Under the pieces are notes generated by a model that worked only from the letters and a program-made list of their open reading frames with translations, ran no database searches and was not told the DNA's origin. A program made the translations under genes and the position numbers. Positions 17,909 through 26,839 of a DNA stretch of 64,000 bases are shown piece after piece (position 1 is the stretch's first letter; every line of letters begins with the position of its first letter). Source of the stretch: Flavobacterium salmonis (lineage in GTDB: Bacteria; Bacteroidota; Bacteroidia; Flavobacteriales; Flavobacteriaceae); the NCBI RefSeq assembly GCF_903819435.1, contig NZ_CAIJDP010000062.1:248001-312000 (forward strand), in the 5' to 3' direction.

Positions 17909-18598
17909 TTAAATGCTTTCTTCAAACATCATAATATCAATAGCATCTTTAACATCGTAATCACCAATTTTAGTTCGGCGCAAAACGGTCAAATGGGAAC
18001 CTGATCTAAGGGCTTTTCCAAAATCAAAAGCTAATGACCGAATATAAGTTCCTTTGCTGCAAACTACCCTAAAGTCAATTTCAGGCAATTCAATTCTTGT
18101 AATTTCAAATTCATGAATTGTGGTTTTTCTACTGGCAATTTCGACAGTTTCTCCCGCACGTGCATGCTCATACAAGCGAACCCCATCTTTTTTAATGGCT
18201 GAAAAAATAGGTGGTTTTTGATCGATTTCACCTAAAAACTGTTTTACCGTTTCATAAATTAAATCCTGATCAATATGATCTGTTGGAAAAGTCACGTCGA
18301 TTTCAGTTTCCAGATCATATGATGGAGTAGTGGCTCCAATGTAAAACGTTCCGGTATATTCTTTTGCCTGCCCCTGAAGTTCAGATATTTTTTTTGTGAA
18401 TTTCCCTGTACAGATTAATAAAAGTCCTGTAGCTAAAGGATCTAATGTTCCGGCGTGACCAATTTTAAACTTTTTTGGAAGTCCAACTTTATTAATTAAA
18501 AGGTATTTTAATTTGTTAACAGCCTGAAAAGAACTCCATTTTAAAGGTTTATCAATCAGTAAGACTTGTCCGTTTAAATATTCTTCGGGTGTTTTCAA
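17909..18598 (-). CDS. truB: tRNA pseudouridine(55) synthase
   Basis: 229 residues; converts U55 of the tRNA T-loop to pseudouridine. The conserved GHAGTLDPLATGLLL stretch contains the catalytic Asp. KEYTGTFYIGATTPSYDLETE and GTYIRSLAFDFGKAL are further family blocks. It is short because the C-terminal PUA domain found in E. coli TruB is nearly absent, as in other Bacteroidetes as far as I recall. It begins 2 nt after the uppP stop and is the last gene of the ftsX-DUF3098-uppP-truB cluster. Confidence 0.96.
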   Translation of the reverse strand: MKTPEEYLNGQVLLIDKPLKWSSFQAVNKLKYLLINKVGLPKKFKIGHAGTLDPLATGLLLICTGKFTKKISELQGQAKEYTGTFYIGATTPSYDLETEIDVTFPTDHIDQDLIYETVKQFLGEIDQKPPIFSAIKKDGVRLYEHARAGETVEIASRKTTIHEFEITRIELPEIDFRVVCSKGTYIRSLAFDFGKALRSGSHLTVLRRTKIGDYDVKDAIDIMMFEESI

Positions 18599-18600
18599 AA

Positions 18601-19410
18601 TTATTTATTTAAGGAAAAATACGCCAATAAAAGTATTCCAGCCACAATTCTGTAATAACCCCATGGTTTAAAACCGTATTTTTTGATGATTCCAATGAAA
18701 GATTTTATAGCAATAATGGCTACTACAAATGCGATTACGTTTCCAATCAAAAATAATTTCAGATTCTCAGGGGATTGTGTCAATAATTCGTAACCTTTCA
18801 GTTGCGAAACTTCATAAGTTTTTAATAACAATGAATAGGTTGTAACTGCCAGCATTGTAGGAACGGCAAGAAAAAACGAAAATTCCGCAGCAGTCTGCCT
18901 GTCTAATCCTTGCTGCATTCCGCCAATTATAGAAGCGGCAGAACGGCTTGTTCCGGGCATCATAGCAAGGCACTGCCAAAAACCGATTGTTACGGCTTTT
19001 TTTATTGTAATATCTTCTTCGTTAATAATGGTTGGATTTTTGAATTGATTATCAATAAAAAGCAATACAATTCCGCCCAGTATTAAAACAATAGCTATCG
19101 GAACAGGATTTCCTAAAACAGCATCAATTTTGTCATCAAATAATTTTCCTAAAATCAATGCGGGAATAACAGCACAGGCCAGCTTAACATAAAAATTGAT
19201 TTTACTGAAGTCAAAAAATTTCTTCCAATATAAAACAACAACGGCCAAAATAGCCCCAAACTGAATAGATACCTGAAACAATTTTACAAAATCATCTTCC
19301 TGTATTCCGAAAAAAGAACTTGTAAAAATCATGTGTGCTGTAGAGGAAACAGGCAGATATTCTGTTAATCCTTCAACTATTGCAATAAGAATTGCTTGTA
19401 ATGTATTCAT
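18601..19410 (-). CDS. uppP: Undecaprenyl-diphosphatase
   Basis: 269 residues, multi-spanning inner-membrane protein of the BacA/UppP family. It dephosphorylates undecaprenyl pyrophosphate to recycle the peptidoglycan lipid carrier. The two active-site blocks are visible: EGLTEYLPVSSTAHM near the N terminus and PGTSRSAASIIGG in the middle. About eight TM helices are predicted by eye. It lies directly before truB and after a 102-nt gap from DUF3098, where short AT-rich repeats occur. Confidence 0.96.
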   Translation of the reverse strand: MNTLQAILIAIVEGLTEYLPVSSTAHMIFTSSFFGIQEDDFVKLFQVSIQFGAILAVVVLYWKKFFDFSKINFYVKLACAVIPALILGKLFDDKIDAVLGNPVPIAIVLILGGIVLLFIDNQFKNPTIINEEDITIKKAVTIGFWQCLAMMPGTSRSAASIIGGMQQGLDRQTAAEFSFFLAVPTMLAVTTYSLLLKTYEVSQLKGYELLTQSPENLKLFLIGNVIAFVVAIIAIKSFIGIIKKYGFKPWGYYRIVAGILLLAYFSLNK

Positions 19411-19512
19411 TAATTTAGATTTTTAGATTCTTAGATATCTTAGATTTTAGACTTTTTTTAAAGATTAATCGAATAATCTAAAGATCTACAGTCTAAGAAA
19501 TCTAAAAAAAGT

Positions 19513-19770
19513 CTATTTAGATTTCTTGAAGATAGAATAAATCGTGATTCCAAAACCAATTAAAACAGTTGTTGGAGCTAAACGAATACGTCTGAAACTA
19601 AAAACATCTTCATTGAAAACATTTGGATCAGTACTTCCTCCACCAGACATTAAAAAAAATCCAAGTGCGATAACGCCAATTCCAATCAATAAAATTTTGT
19701 AATTGATGCCGTCAAAAAGAAATTCTTGTTTTTGAGGTTGTTCTTGTTCTTCTTTAATATTATTTTTCAT
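19513..19770 (-). CDS. DUF3098 small membrane protein
   Basis: 85 residues with two TM helices (~28-44 and ~66-80) joined by a loop SGGGSTDPNVFNEDVFSFRRIRLAP. The arginine-containing FSFRRI-APxxV segment is typical of DUF3098. It always sits, as here, between an ftsX-like permease and uppP in Bacteroidetes as far as I recall, which suggests a role in the cell envelope or division machinery. The biochemical function is unknown. Confidence 0.85.
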   Translation of the reverse strand: MKNNIKEEQEQPQKQEFLFDGINYKILLIGIGVIALGFFLMSGGGSTDPNVFNEDVFSFRRIRLAPTTVLIGFGITIYSIFKKSK

Positions 19771-19828
19771 TATTATCTTTTTGTCACCCTAAGCGAGGTT
19801 TAAGGGTATTTTTTTATTAAATCTAAAA

Positions 19829-20704
19829 TTAATAAAGATCGTCTGTTCTTAAATTCAGGAATCTTTGTGTAGCAAAATGTGTACTGACCCAGGTAATTAA
19901 AACGCCTAATCCAAAGACAGCTAATAGAACCAATCCTATTAAGGCTTTGTCTTCTAAAATTCCTAATCCCGGGAAATTAGTTTCAACATACATTAAAAGA
20001 GCAATCAGGGCAATGATAGCTAAACCAGCTCCCAACATTCCAAGTTTTACACTACGCACTACAAAAGGCTTACGAATAAAGGCTTTTGTCGCTCCAACCA
20101 TTTGCATGGTTTTAATAATAAATCTATTTGAATGAATGGATAAACGCAAGGAACTGTTGATTAATAAAACCGCAATCACCGCAAGGAAACCGCTGATAAT
20201 CAAAATCCACATACTTACTTTTTTGATATTGTCATTTACTAAGTTTACTAGTTGTTTGTCGTAAACAATGTCTTCGATCATCGTGTTTTTACGTAAATCG
20301 CTTTCAATTCTTGTGATACTGTCTCTTTCAACATAATCTGCTTTTAAATGAATATCGTAAGAATTCAATAATGGATTTTCTCCTAAAAAGGTCAGGAAAT
20401 CTTCGCCAATGATATCTGTATGTTCTTTTGCCGCTTTTTCTTTTGTAACGTATACATACGATTTTGCAAAAGGAGCTCTTTTTAATTCGGTATCAAATGC
20501 CTTGGTAACACTATCTGTAGCTTCGTTTTTAAAGAAAACTGTCATGGCGATTTTTTCTTTAAAATCATTGGCCAGTTTTTTTGAATTAATAATGAATAAT
20601 CCCAGTACTCCCAAAAGGAATAAAACCAAGAATACACTTAATACTACCGAAAAATAAGAGGAAATTAACCTGCGCTTTTGAAATTTATCAAAGTTAGAAC
20701 TCAT
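19829..20704 (-). CDS. ftsX: FtsX-like cell-division permease
   Basis: 291 residues: TM1 (~20-40), a periplasmic loop (~45-165), then TM2-TM4 in the last 120 residues. It is the membrane half of the FtsEX ABC-type complex, which couples ATP hydrolysis to peptidoglycan-hydrolase activation at the septum. The stretch SNRFIIKTMQMVGATKAFIRKPFV is the typical FtsX region after TM2. The ATPase FtsE is not adjacent. It heads the cluster leading to DUF3098, uppP and truB. Confidence 0.92.
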   Translation of the reverse strand: MSSNFDKFQKRRLISSYFSVVLSVFLVLFLLGVLGLFIINSKKLANDFKEKIAMTVFFKNEATDSVTKAFDTELKRAPFAKSYVYVTKEKAAKEHTDIIGEDFLTFLGENPLLNSYDIHLKADYVERDSITRIESDLRKNTMIEDIVYDKQLVNLVNDNIKKVSMWILIISGFLAVIAVLLINSSLRLSIHSNRFIIKTMQMVGATKAFIRKPFVVRSVKLGMLGAGLAIIALIALLMYVETNFPGLGILEDKALIGLVLLAVFGLGVLITWVSTHFATQRFLNLRTDDLY

Positions 20705-21008
20705 AGTCTGCTTAAATTATGTGGTAAAAATAATAAAGAATTTCTTTATATGAAGTTAATAACGAACTTTTATACCATAAATGTACAATTAGATATTGAA
20801 ATACGACACCAGAGAAATGTTTTGACCGGAAAGGCCGCAAAGATTTTTATATTTTGTTACAGTAAAAACACAAAGTTCGCATTAATTTATACTGATTAAG
20901 CTTTTGCCAACTTTACGGAATAGCTGTAATCACACAGTACAATAGTACGTGTTTTTACTTAATTAAAATACGTAATTTGTTATTTTATTTGTTTGCCAAT
21001 GAAATAGC
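20705..21008. other. Intergenic region between divergent ftsX and leuS
   Basis: I see no convincing gene. A 49-codon ORF from 20750 has no supporting features. Short GCAAAG-containing segments near 20838 and 20872 resemble degenerate copies of the repeat seen at 59797. The ftsX promoter must lie here, but no clean -33/-7 pair stands out on the minus strand. Confidence 0.5.
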
Positions 21009-21039
21009 TTTGGTACAATCTGTAATAAATGTAAATTTG
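21009..21039 (+). promoter_or_regulatory. Predicted leuS promoter
   Basis: TTTG (21009-21012), 19 nt, then TAAATTTG (21032-21039): both Bacteroidetes promoter elements match exactly and the spacing is ideal. A second -7-like element, TATCTTTG at 21079, lies nearer the gene but has no -33 partner at the right distance. Confidence 0.6.
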
Positions 21040-21112
21040 CCAACTTATAATCCAGTCACAAAGAGAGGAAAGCCTTAGTATCTTTGCAACTTAGAACCTT
21101 AGTAACTTAGAA

Positions 21113-24100
21113 ATGAAATACAATCCAAACGAAATAGACGCCAAATGGCAAAAGTATTGGGCAGAAAATCAAACTTTTGCAGCAAAAAATAACTCTGAAA
21201 GACCTAAACATTATGTTCTCGATATGTTTCCTTATCCATCTGGAGCAGGGCTTCATGTGGGGCATCCGCTGGGTTATATTGCTTCAGATGTGTATTCTCG
21301 CTTCAAAAGACATCAGGGATTTAATGTTTTGCATCCAATGGGTTACGACAGTTTTGGATTACCGGCTGAGCAATATGCAATTCAGACAGGTCAGCGTCCG
21401 GAAGATACAACTCGCGTAAACATTGATGGAGGTGTTGATAAAGAAGGAAAACAAATCGCCGGATACAGAAAACAATTAGATAAAATCGGATTTTCATTTG
21501 ACTGGGCGCGCGAAGTGCGAACCTCAAATCCGGATTATTACAAACATACACAATGGATTTTTATTCAGTTATTCAATTCATGGTACAATAAAGATTCTGA
21601 CAAAGCCGAAGACATTTCGACTCTGACCGCTATTTTTGAAAAAGAAGGAAATGCGAATGTAAATGCTGTTTGCGATGATAATATCGTTTCTTTTTCGTCA
21701 GGCGAATGGAATGCATTTTCGGCAGATGAGCAAGAGAAAATATTACTACAATACCGATTAACGTATTTGGCAGAAACAGAAGTAAACTGGTGTCCCGGTT
21801 TAGGAACTGTTTTGGCAAATGACGAAATTGTAAACGGAGTTTCGGAGCGTGGAGGCTATCCTGTCATCAGAAAAAAAATGACACAATGGAGTATGCGAAT
21901 TTCTGCTTATGCCGAACGTTTGCTTCAGGGGCTAAATGATATCGACTGGAGCGAGTCAATAAAAGAGTCTCAAAGAAACTGGATTGGAAAATCTGTGGGG
22001 GCGATGGTAAAATTTAAAGTCAAAAGTCAAAAGTCGCAAGTCGAAAGTGAAGCTGCACTTTCAGACTTTCGACATTCGACTTTCGACTCTTTTATCGAAG
22101 TTTTCACAACCCGTCCTGATACCATCTTCGGAGTTACTTTTATGACTTTGGCTCCGGAACATGATTTGGTGGCTAAAATTACCACTCCGGAACAAAAAGC
22201 AGCTGTTGAAGCGTATATCGAAAAAACAGCTAAACGTTCTGAGCGTGAGCGTATGGCTGATGTAAAAACCATTTCGGGAGTATTTACAGGAGCGTATGCG
22301 GAACATCCTTTTACAAAAGAAGCTATTCCGGTTTGGATTGGTGATTATGTTTTGGCTGGTTACGGAACTGGTGCTGTAATGGCTGTTCCTTGTGGAGACG
22401 AAAGAGATTACGCTTTTGCAAATTTCTTTAAAGGACAAAACGGAATGCCGGAAATCAAGAATATTTTTGCGAATGTAGATATTTCTGAAGTGGCTTACGG
22501 TTCGAAAGACAATGTAGAGATCGCCAATTCGGATTTCTTAAACGGATTGAATTATAAAGAGGCTACTAAAAAAGTCATCGAAAAATTAGAAGAAATTGGT
22601 CAGGGAACCGGAAAAACAAATTACCGTTTGCGTGACGCGGTTTTCTCTCGTCAGCGTTATTGGGGTGAGCCATTCCCGGTGTATTATGTTAATGGACTTC
22701 CAAAAATGATCGACGCACAGCATTTGCCAATTATTTTGCCTGAAGTTGAAAAATATTTACCAACCGAAGACGGCTTGCCACCATTAGGAAATTCTATTAA
22801 ATGGGCATGGAATACAGTAATTAATGATGTTGATTTTAATGAAAAAATTGACAACAAAACCATTTTTCCGCTTGAATTGAATACGATGCCGGGCTGGGCA
22901 GGAAGTTCCTGGTATTGGATGCGTTATATGGATGCTGATAGTGAAGACGAATTCGCTCGTAAAGACGCATTGAAATATTGGGAAAGCGTAGATTTATACA
23001 TTGGAGGAAGCGAACACGCAACCGGACACTTATTGTATTCTCGTTTCTGGAATAAATTCTTAAAAGACAAAGGTTTTGCTCCAACTGAAGAGCCATTCAA
23101 AAAACTGATCAATCAGGGGATGATTTTGGGGACTAGTGCTTTTGTTTATAGAGTTCACGGTGTAATAGAGTCTGATCCAAATGAAGGATTTAGTATATTA
23201 AACTCAGATATGCCTACTTTATTCATCACAAAATCGATATATGATAAAATTAAAAAGGGTGATGAAGATGAAAAAGAGAAGGTAAAAGAATTTTATTTAA
23301 ATCAGATCAAATCTGCATTTCCAAATATTTATATTAATTTGGGGAACTTAGAGATATCTGAAATCCATGCTGATGTTTCGATGATAAATTCTTCGGATGA
23401 GTTGGACATTGAAAAATTCAAAGCATGGAGAGAATATTACGCTAATGCAGAATTTCTTAAAGAAGAAAACGGAAAATACATTGTAGGCCGCGAAGTTGAA
23501 AAAATGTCAAAATCAAAATACAATGTTGTAACTCCGGATGATATTTGTGCTGAATACGGTGCTGATACATTACGTTTGTACGAAATGTTTTTAGGTCCGT
23601 TAGAGCAGGCAAAACCCTGGAACACGGCGGGTATTTCTGGTGTATTTGGTTTCCTGAAAAAATTATGGAGATTGTATTTTGATGACAACGGTTTAATCGT
23701 AAACAACGACGAACCAACAAAAGACAACTTAAAATCATTGCACAAAACCATTAAAAAAGTAGCTGAAGATATCGAGAATTTCTCTTTCAATACTTCGGTT
23801 TCTCAGTTTATGATTTGTGTAAACGAATTGTCTTCTCAAAACTGTCATTCACGTGCCATTTTAGAGCCTTTAGCCATTTTGGTTTCGCCTTATGCACCGC
23901 ATATCGCAGAAGAATTATGGTCGCAGTTGGGACATACAACTTCAATTTCTGATGTTGCTTTCCCAATTTTTGAAGAAAAGCATTTGGTGGAATCTGAAAA
24001 AGAATACCCGGTTTCTTTCAACGGAAAAATGCGTTTTACGATCAAATTGCCTTTGGATTTAACCAAGGAACAAATCGAAGAAATCATTATGAAAGATGAA

Positions 24101-24181
24101 AGAACGTTGCGTCAATTAGATGGAAGAACACCAAATAAAGTGATTATTGTTCCCGGAAGGGTTATCAATTTTGCGATTTAA
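21113..24181 (+). CDS. leuS: Leucyl-tRNA synthetase with internal insertions
   Basis: 1022 residues against ~860 in E. coli. The class I HIGH motif reads HVGHPLGY (~residue 47), and KMSKS is at ~797 (EKMSKSKYNVV). The CP1 editing domain contains FTTRPDTIFGVTFM and GTGAVMAVPCGDERDYAFA. Two expansions explain the length. Residues ~302-325 come from a palindromic AAAGTC repeat (22018-22089) that reads in frame. Residues ~672-790, just before KMSKS, hold a long insert in the leucine-specific region, which I recall as normal for Bacteroidetes. The anticodon-binding C terminus ends IIVPGRVINFAI. Confidence 0.97.
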   Translation: MKYNPNEIDAKWQKYWAENQTFAAKNNSERPKHYVLDMFPYPSGAGLHVGHPLGYIASDVYSRFKRHQGFNVLHPMGYDSFGLPAEQYAIQTGQRPEDTTRVNIDGGVDKEGKQIAGYRKQLDKIGFSFDWAREVRTSNPDYYKHTQWIFIQLFNSWYNKDSDKAEDISTLTAIFEKEGNANVNAVCDDNIVSFSSGEWNAFSADEQEKILLQYRLTYLAETEVNWCPGLGTVLANDEIVNGVSERGGYPVIRKKMTQWSMRISAYAERLLQGLNDIDWSESIKESQRNWIGKSVGAMVKFKVKSQKSQVESEAALSDFRHSTFDSFIEVFTTRPDTIFGVTFMTLAPEHDLVAKITTPEQKAAVEAYIEKTAKRSERERMADVKTISGVFTGAYAEHPFTKEAIPVWIGDYVLAGYGTGAVMAVPCGDERDYAFANFFKGQNGMPEIKNIFANVDISEVAYGSKDNVEIANSDFLNGLNYKEATKKVIEKLEEIGQGTGKTNYRLRDAVFSRQRYWGEPFPVYYVNGLPKMIDAQHLPIILPEVEKYLPTEDGLPPLGNSIKWAWNTVINDVDFNEKIDNKTIFPLELNTMPGWAGSSWYWMRYMDADSEDEFARKDALKYWESVDLYIGGSEHATGHLLYSRFWNKFLKDKGFAPTEEPFKKLINQGMILGTSAFVYRVHGVIESDPNEGFSILNSDMPTLFITKSIYDKIKKGDEDEKEKVKEFYLNQIKSAFPNIYINLGNLEISEIHADVSMINSSDELDIEKFKAWREYYANAEFLKEENGKYIVGREVEKMSKSKYNVVTPDDICAEYGADTLRLYEMFLGPLEQAKPWNTAGISGVFGFLKKLWRLYFDDNGLIVNNDEPTKDNLKSLHKTIKKVAEDIENFSFNTSVSQFMICVNELSSQNCHSRAILEPLAILVSPYAPHIAEELWSQLGHTTSISDVAFPIFEEKHLVESEKEYPVSFNGKMRFTIKLPLDLTKEQIEEIIMKDERTLRQLDGRTPNKVIIVPGRVINFAI
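22018..22089. repeat. Palindromic AAAGTC repeat inserted in frame in leuS
   Basis: Four to five units of (A)AAAGTC or AAGTCG run forward, then the reverse complement (GACTTTCGA, ATTCGACTTTCGACT) follows around the centre GAAGCTGC. It is a 72-nt imperfect hairpin, exactly 24 codons, so the reading frame survives. Other LeuS proteins go straight from the KFKV-type strand to the FTTRPDT motif here. Confidence 0.75.
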
Positions 24182-24203
24182 TAAATCAATTTTCAAATAT
24201 TTT

Positions 24204-24245
24204 AAATTCCAAATCCCAATTTTTGTTGGGGTTTGGAATTTTTTT
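24204..24245 (+). terminator. leuS terminator hairpin
   Basis: Arms AAATTCCAAATCCCAA and TTGGGGTTTGGAATTT pair, followed by a T-run on the plus strand. It belongs to the CCAAATTCC hairpin family. Confidence 0.8.
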
Positions 24246-24306
24246 TGTGCGTGTTTTTTGCTGCCAATTATACTAATTTTCACAGATTTTTTTCTAAAAC
24301 ACATAG

Positions 24307-24501
24307 TTTGTCATTCCGAGGGACGAGGAATCTTCGCGAGAAGCTCCGCAATCAATGTCGCCAATCTTTGTCGAGCTACTTGTGGAGATTGCTTCGCCAG
24401 TTCGCTATCACTCGTGTCCTCCTTCGTCGGAATGACAAAAATGCGAAGTTCTTGCGTTAAACCCTAGCCAACACCCAGTTTGTCATTCCGACGAAGGAGG
24501 A
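24307..24501. repeat. REP-like inverted repeat pair
   Basis: A first element has 13-bp perfect terminal arms, TTTGTCATTCCGA (24307) and TCGGAATGACAAA (24427). Its right end (24417-24439) is also a perfect 23-bp inverted copy of 24479-24501. The DNA is GC-richer than its surroundings and contains GAGGAATCT and CTTCGC motifs. There is no transposase, and no target-site duplication at the ends. I read it as a REP/BIME-type intergenic element. Apart from this and the hairpins, the leuS-hydrolase gap holds no gene. Confidence 0.75.
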
Positions 24502-24650
24502 ATCTCCGCACGCAAATCACGTCAGAATTTCCGTTTCAATATTGGAATTTGGAATTTTTTTATTGAAATTTTAATTTCAGTTGTAACATTTTAATAGTTC
24601 TCGTATCCAAAGGGCGGATCCGATTAATTAACAACTTAAATCTATTAAAA

Positions 24651-25496
24651 ATGAAAAAGTATATTTTGATTATCGCCCTTTTATTTTCTGTATTATGTTT
24701 CAATGTTTTTGCACAAACCAAATCATATCCTTTTGAAGTTCTTAAAACCGGAAAAGGGAAACAAGCTATACTATTTATTCCGGGATTTGCTTCTTCCGGA
24801 GAAGTCTGGAACGAAACCAAAACCGCATTCGAAAAAAATTTTACTTGCTACACATTCACAATGGCTGGTTTCGCGGGAGTAAAACCACAGTTAAATCCAT
24901 CATTCGAAAACTGGAAAACAGAAATTGCTAATTATATCCAAAACAATAAAATTGAAAAACCAATAATTGTTGGACACAGTATGGGTGGCGGATTGGCGCT
25001 TGCTATCGCTGCCGATTATCCGGAATTGATTGGGAAAATTGTGGTTGTGGATGCGCTTCCGTGTCTGGCAGCTTTGAGTGATCCTTCTTTCAAATCAAAA
25101 GAAAACAATAATTGTTCTTCAACTGTAAACCAAATGACGGCGATGAATGAAACTCAGTTTTATGAGATGCAGAAACAAACCATGCCGAGACTTTTACAGG
25201 ATGCTACAAAACTGGAATTGGTTGTGGGTTGGAGTGTAAAATCAGACAGAACCACTTTCGGACAAATGTATTGTGATTTTTATAATACCGATTTGAGAAA
25301 CAGGATTGCACAGATAAAATGTCCGTCGTTAATTTTATTAGAGTCTTATTTTATAAATTTAAAACCTATAATCGACGAACAATATAAAAACCTGAAAACA
25401 GCTGATTTTAAATACGCAAACAAAGGCCTGCATTTTATAATGTATGATGATACAGCATGGTATTTGGAACAATTAAATCATTTTTTAAAATCGTAA
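24651..25496 (+). CDS. Exported alpha/beta hydrolase
   Basis: 281 residues. A signal peptide (residues 1-22, ending VFAQ) sends it to the periplasm. The fold shows an oxyanion region LFIPGFASSGEVW, the nucleophile elbow VGHSMGGG with Ser110, and a C-terminal HFIMYDD region carrying the likely catalytic His. The substrate is unknown; the family includes esterases, lipases and haloperoxidase-like enzymes. The ECF sigma factor starts 1 nt after its stop codon, so the three genes to 26548 form one operon. Function linked to an envelope stress response is plausible. Confidence 0.88.
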   Translation: MKKYILIIALLFSVLCFNVFAQTKSYPFEVLKTGKGKQAILFIPGFASSGEVWNETKTAFEKNFTCYTFTMAGFAGVKPQLNPSFENWKTEIANYIQNNKIEKPIIVGHSMGGGLALAIAADYPELIGKIVVVDALPCLAALSDPSFKSKENNNCSSTVNQMTAMNETQFYEMQKQTMPRLLQDATKLELVVGWSVKSDRTTFGQMYCDFYNTDLRNRIAQIKCPSLILLESYFINLKPIIDEQYKNLKTADFKYANKGLHFIMYDDTAWYLEQLNHFLKS

Positions 25497-25497
25497 G

Positions 25498-25971
25498 ATG
25501 GAATTCGAAGAAATCTACAAAACATATTGGGACAGGATTTTCAGGCTTTGCATGGGATTTGTAAATGATTATGATGCTGCTCAGGATTTGGCTCAGGAAA
25601 CTTTTATCATTGTATGGCAGAAGCTGGAAACTTTTAGAAACGAATCGGCTATTGGAACCTGGATTTTCAGGATTGCTTCTAATACCTGTTTAAGGCAGAT
25701 CGAGAAAGAAAAACGTTTTCCAAAATCAGACTTGCCTGTTCATCTTTCGGAAGAAAAGCAAACTTCAATTGAACCACAAATTCAGTATTTGTACAAATGC
25801 ATAGCCGAATTGCCCGAAACAGAGCGTATCATTATTTCACTGGAACTGGAAGATGTAAAGCAGGCAGAAATTGCAAAAATCGTTGGACTTTCTGAAGCTA
25901 ATGTTAGAGTGAAAATTCACAGAATAAAAGAAAAACTGACTCAAAAATTCAAAGAAAATGGACAGCAATAA
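25498..25971 (+). CDS. ECF-type RNA polymerase sigma factor
   Basis: 157 residues, typical of ECF sigma factors. Region 2 spans ~5-70 (YWDRIFRLCMGFVNDYDAAQDLAQETFI, then GTWIFRIASNTCL) and binds the -10 element. Region 4 spans ~100-150, with the helix-turn-helix KQAEIAKIVGLSEANVRVKIHRIKEKL. It starts 1 nt after the hydrolase stop and overlaps the next gene by 14 nt, so all three are translationally coupled. The membrane protein that follows is the likely regulator of its activity. Confidence 0.93.
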   Translation: MEFEEIYKTYWDRIFRLCMGFVNDYDAAQDLAQETFIIVWQKLETFRNESAIGTWIFRIASNTCLRQIEKEKRFPKSDLPVHLSEEKQTSIEPQIQYLYKCIAELPETERIIISLELEDVKQAEIAKIVGLSEANVRVKIHRIKEKLTQKFKENGQQ

Positions 25972-26548
25972 TATAGATTTTAAAGATTTATGGAAAAAAC
26001 AAACCGTAAATCAGCCCAATATAGAGGATTTGATGGCAAGGCTAAAACAATTCAAAAAAGCAGGTTTGAGAAGTTTATGGAAAACCAATATTCTGCTTTT
26101 TGCCACATCTGCTTTTATTATTTTTATTTGGTACTATTATCAGCCGCAATTTATTTCGACTAAAATCGGAATCGTTTTGGCAATCGTGGCAATGATAATG
26201 TATGTGGGATTTTACAATGGCTTATTGCGTATCTATAAAGATATTGATACAAACCAAACCAATCAGGAATATTTGCAAAAACTAATTTTAATTAAAAGAA
26301 AACAACAATTTATGCAGTCTACTATATTGAGTTGGTACTTTGTTTTACTTCTTGCGGGAATTTGTTTGTATATGTATGAATACGCTTCAAGGATGACTGT
26401 TTTTTATGCGCTGATTACATATGGCGTAACCTTGCTTTGGATTGGTTTTAACTGGTTTTATATGCGTCCGAAACAAATTAAAAAACAACAGGTAAAAATT
26501 AATGATCTGATTATAAATTTGAAAGATATAAATAAGCAATTGGATTAA
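25958..26548 (+). CDS. Four-TM membrane protein, possible anti-sigma factor
   Basis: 196 residues. A cytoplasmic N-terminal ~45 residues (DFKDLWKKQTVNQPNIEDLMARLKQ) precedes four TM helices (~44-62, 70-88, 120-138, 147-166), and a basic cytoplasmic tail follows. Its start overlaps the ECF sigma gene by 14 nt, the usual position of an anti-sigma factor. However, it lacks the zinc-binding HxxxCxxC signature, and the N-terminal segment is the only part that could bind the sigma factor. Assignment as anti-sigma is from context only. Confidence 0.75.
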   Translation: MDSNNIDFKDLWKKQTVNQPNIEDLMARLKQFKKAGLRSLWKTNILLFATSAFIIFIWYYYQPQFISTKIGIVLAIVAMIMYVGFYNGLLRIYKDIDTNQTNQEYLQKLILIKRKQQFMQSTILSWYFVLLLAGICLYMYEYASRMTVFYALITYGVTLLWIGFNWFYMRPKQIKKQQVKINDLIINLKDINKQLD

Positions 26549-26562
26549 TAAAATCAATATTT

Positions 26563-26668
26563 TGAAATTGCTTCGCCTGTACGCTATCTCGAGTCCAAAT
26601 TCCAATTTTACGATTGGGGTTTGGATTTTTGTTTCAATATAGTTTGTCATTCCGTAGGAATCTTACGG
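26563..26668. repeat. REP-like fragments around a terminator hairpin
   Basis: ATTGCTTCGCCTGTACGCTA at the left resembles the 24389 segment ATTGCTTCGCCAGTTCGCTA. At 26643 TTTGTCATTCCG-AGGAATCT repeats the end of the 24307/24479 elements. Between them (26594-26625) lies a CCAAATTCC/GGTTTGG stem with a T-run that probably terminates the sigma operon. The rest of the gap to 26839 shows no gene. Confidence 0.65.
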
Positions 26669-26839
26669 TTCGATTGACTTAATGTTTAGATTTCTTTGGA
26701 GTAATAAGTTTGTGTTTAGTTTTTTGCGAAACAATTCATAATTAAAATCTAAAGTTGTGTGTCATTTTGACATTTTACAAAAATGGTTCGTAAATTGTTG
26801 TGATTTTACAAGACAAAACATAAACTAAAAAATATAAAT

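Noticed and set aside
20750..20899. 49-codon ORF between ftsX and leuS
   Set aside because: It overlaps a degenerate repeat, lacks a promoter at a good distance, and shows no protein-like pattern.
22018..22089. CRISPR-like short repeat array in leuS
   Set aside because: Units are 6-8 nt with no spacers and the array is palindromic; it is coding.
22027..23790. Several long minus-strand ORFs inside leuS
   Set aside because: They are antisense to a clear synthetase frame, have compositionally odd Ser/Cys/Arg-rich products, no start context and no recognisable domain.
24307..24439. MITE-like element with 13-bp terminal inverted repeats
   Set aside because: No target-site duplication is visible at the ends, no transposase is present, and internal motifs recur as partial copies, which fits REP-type repeats better.
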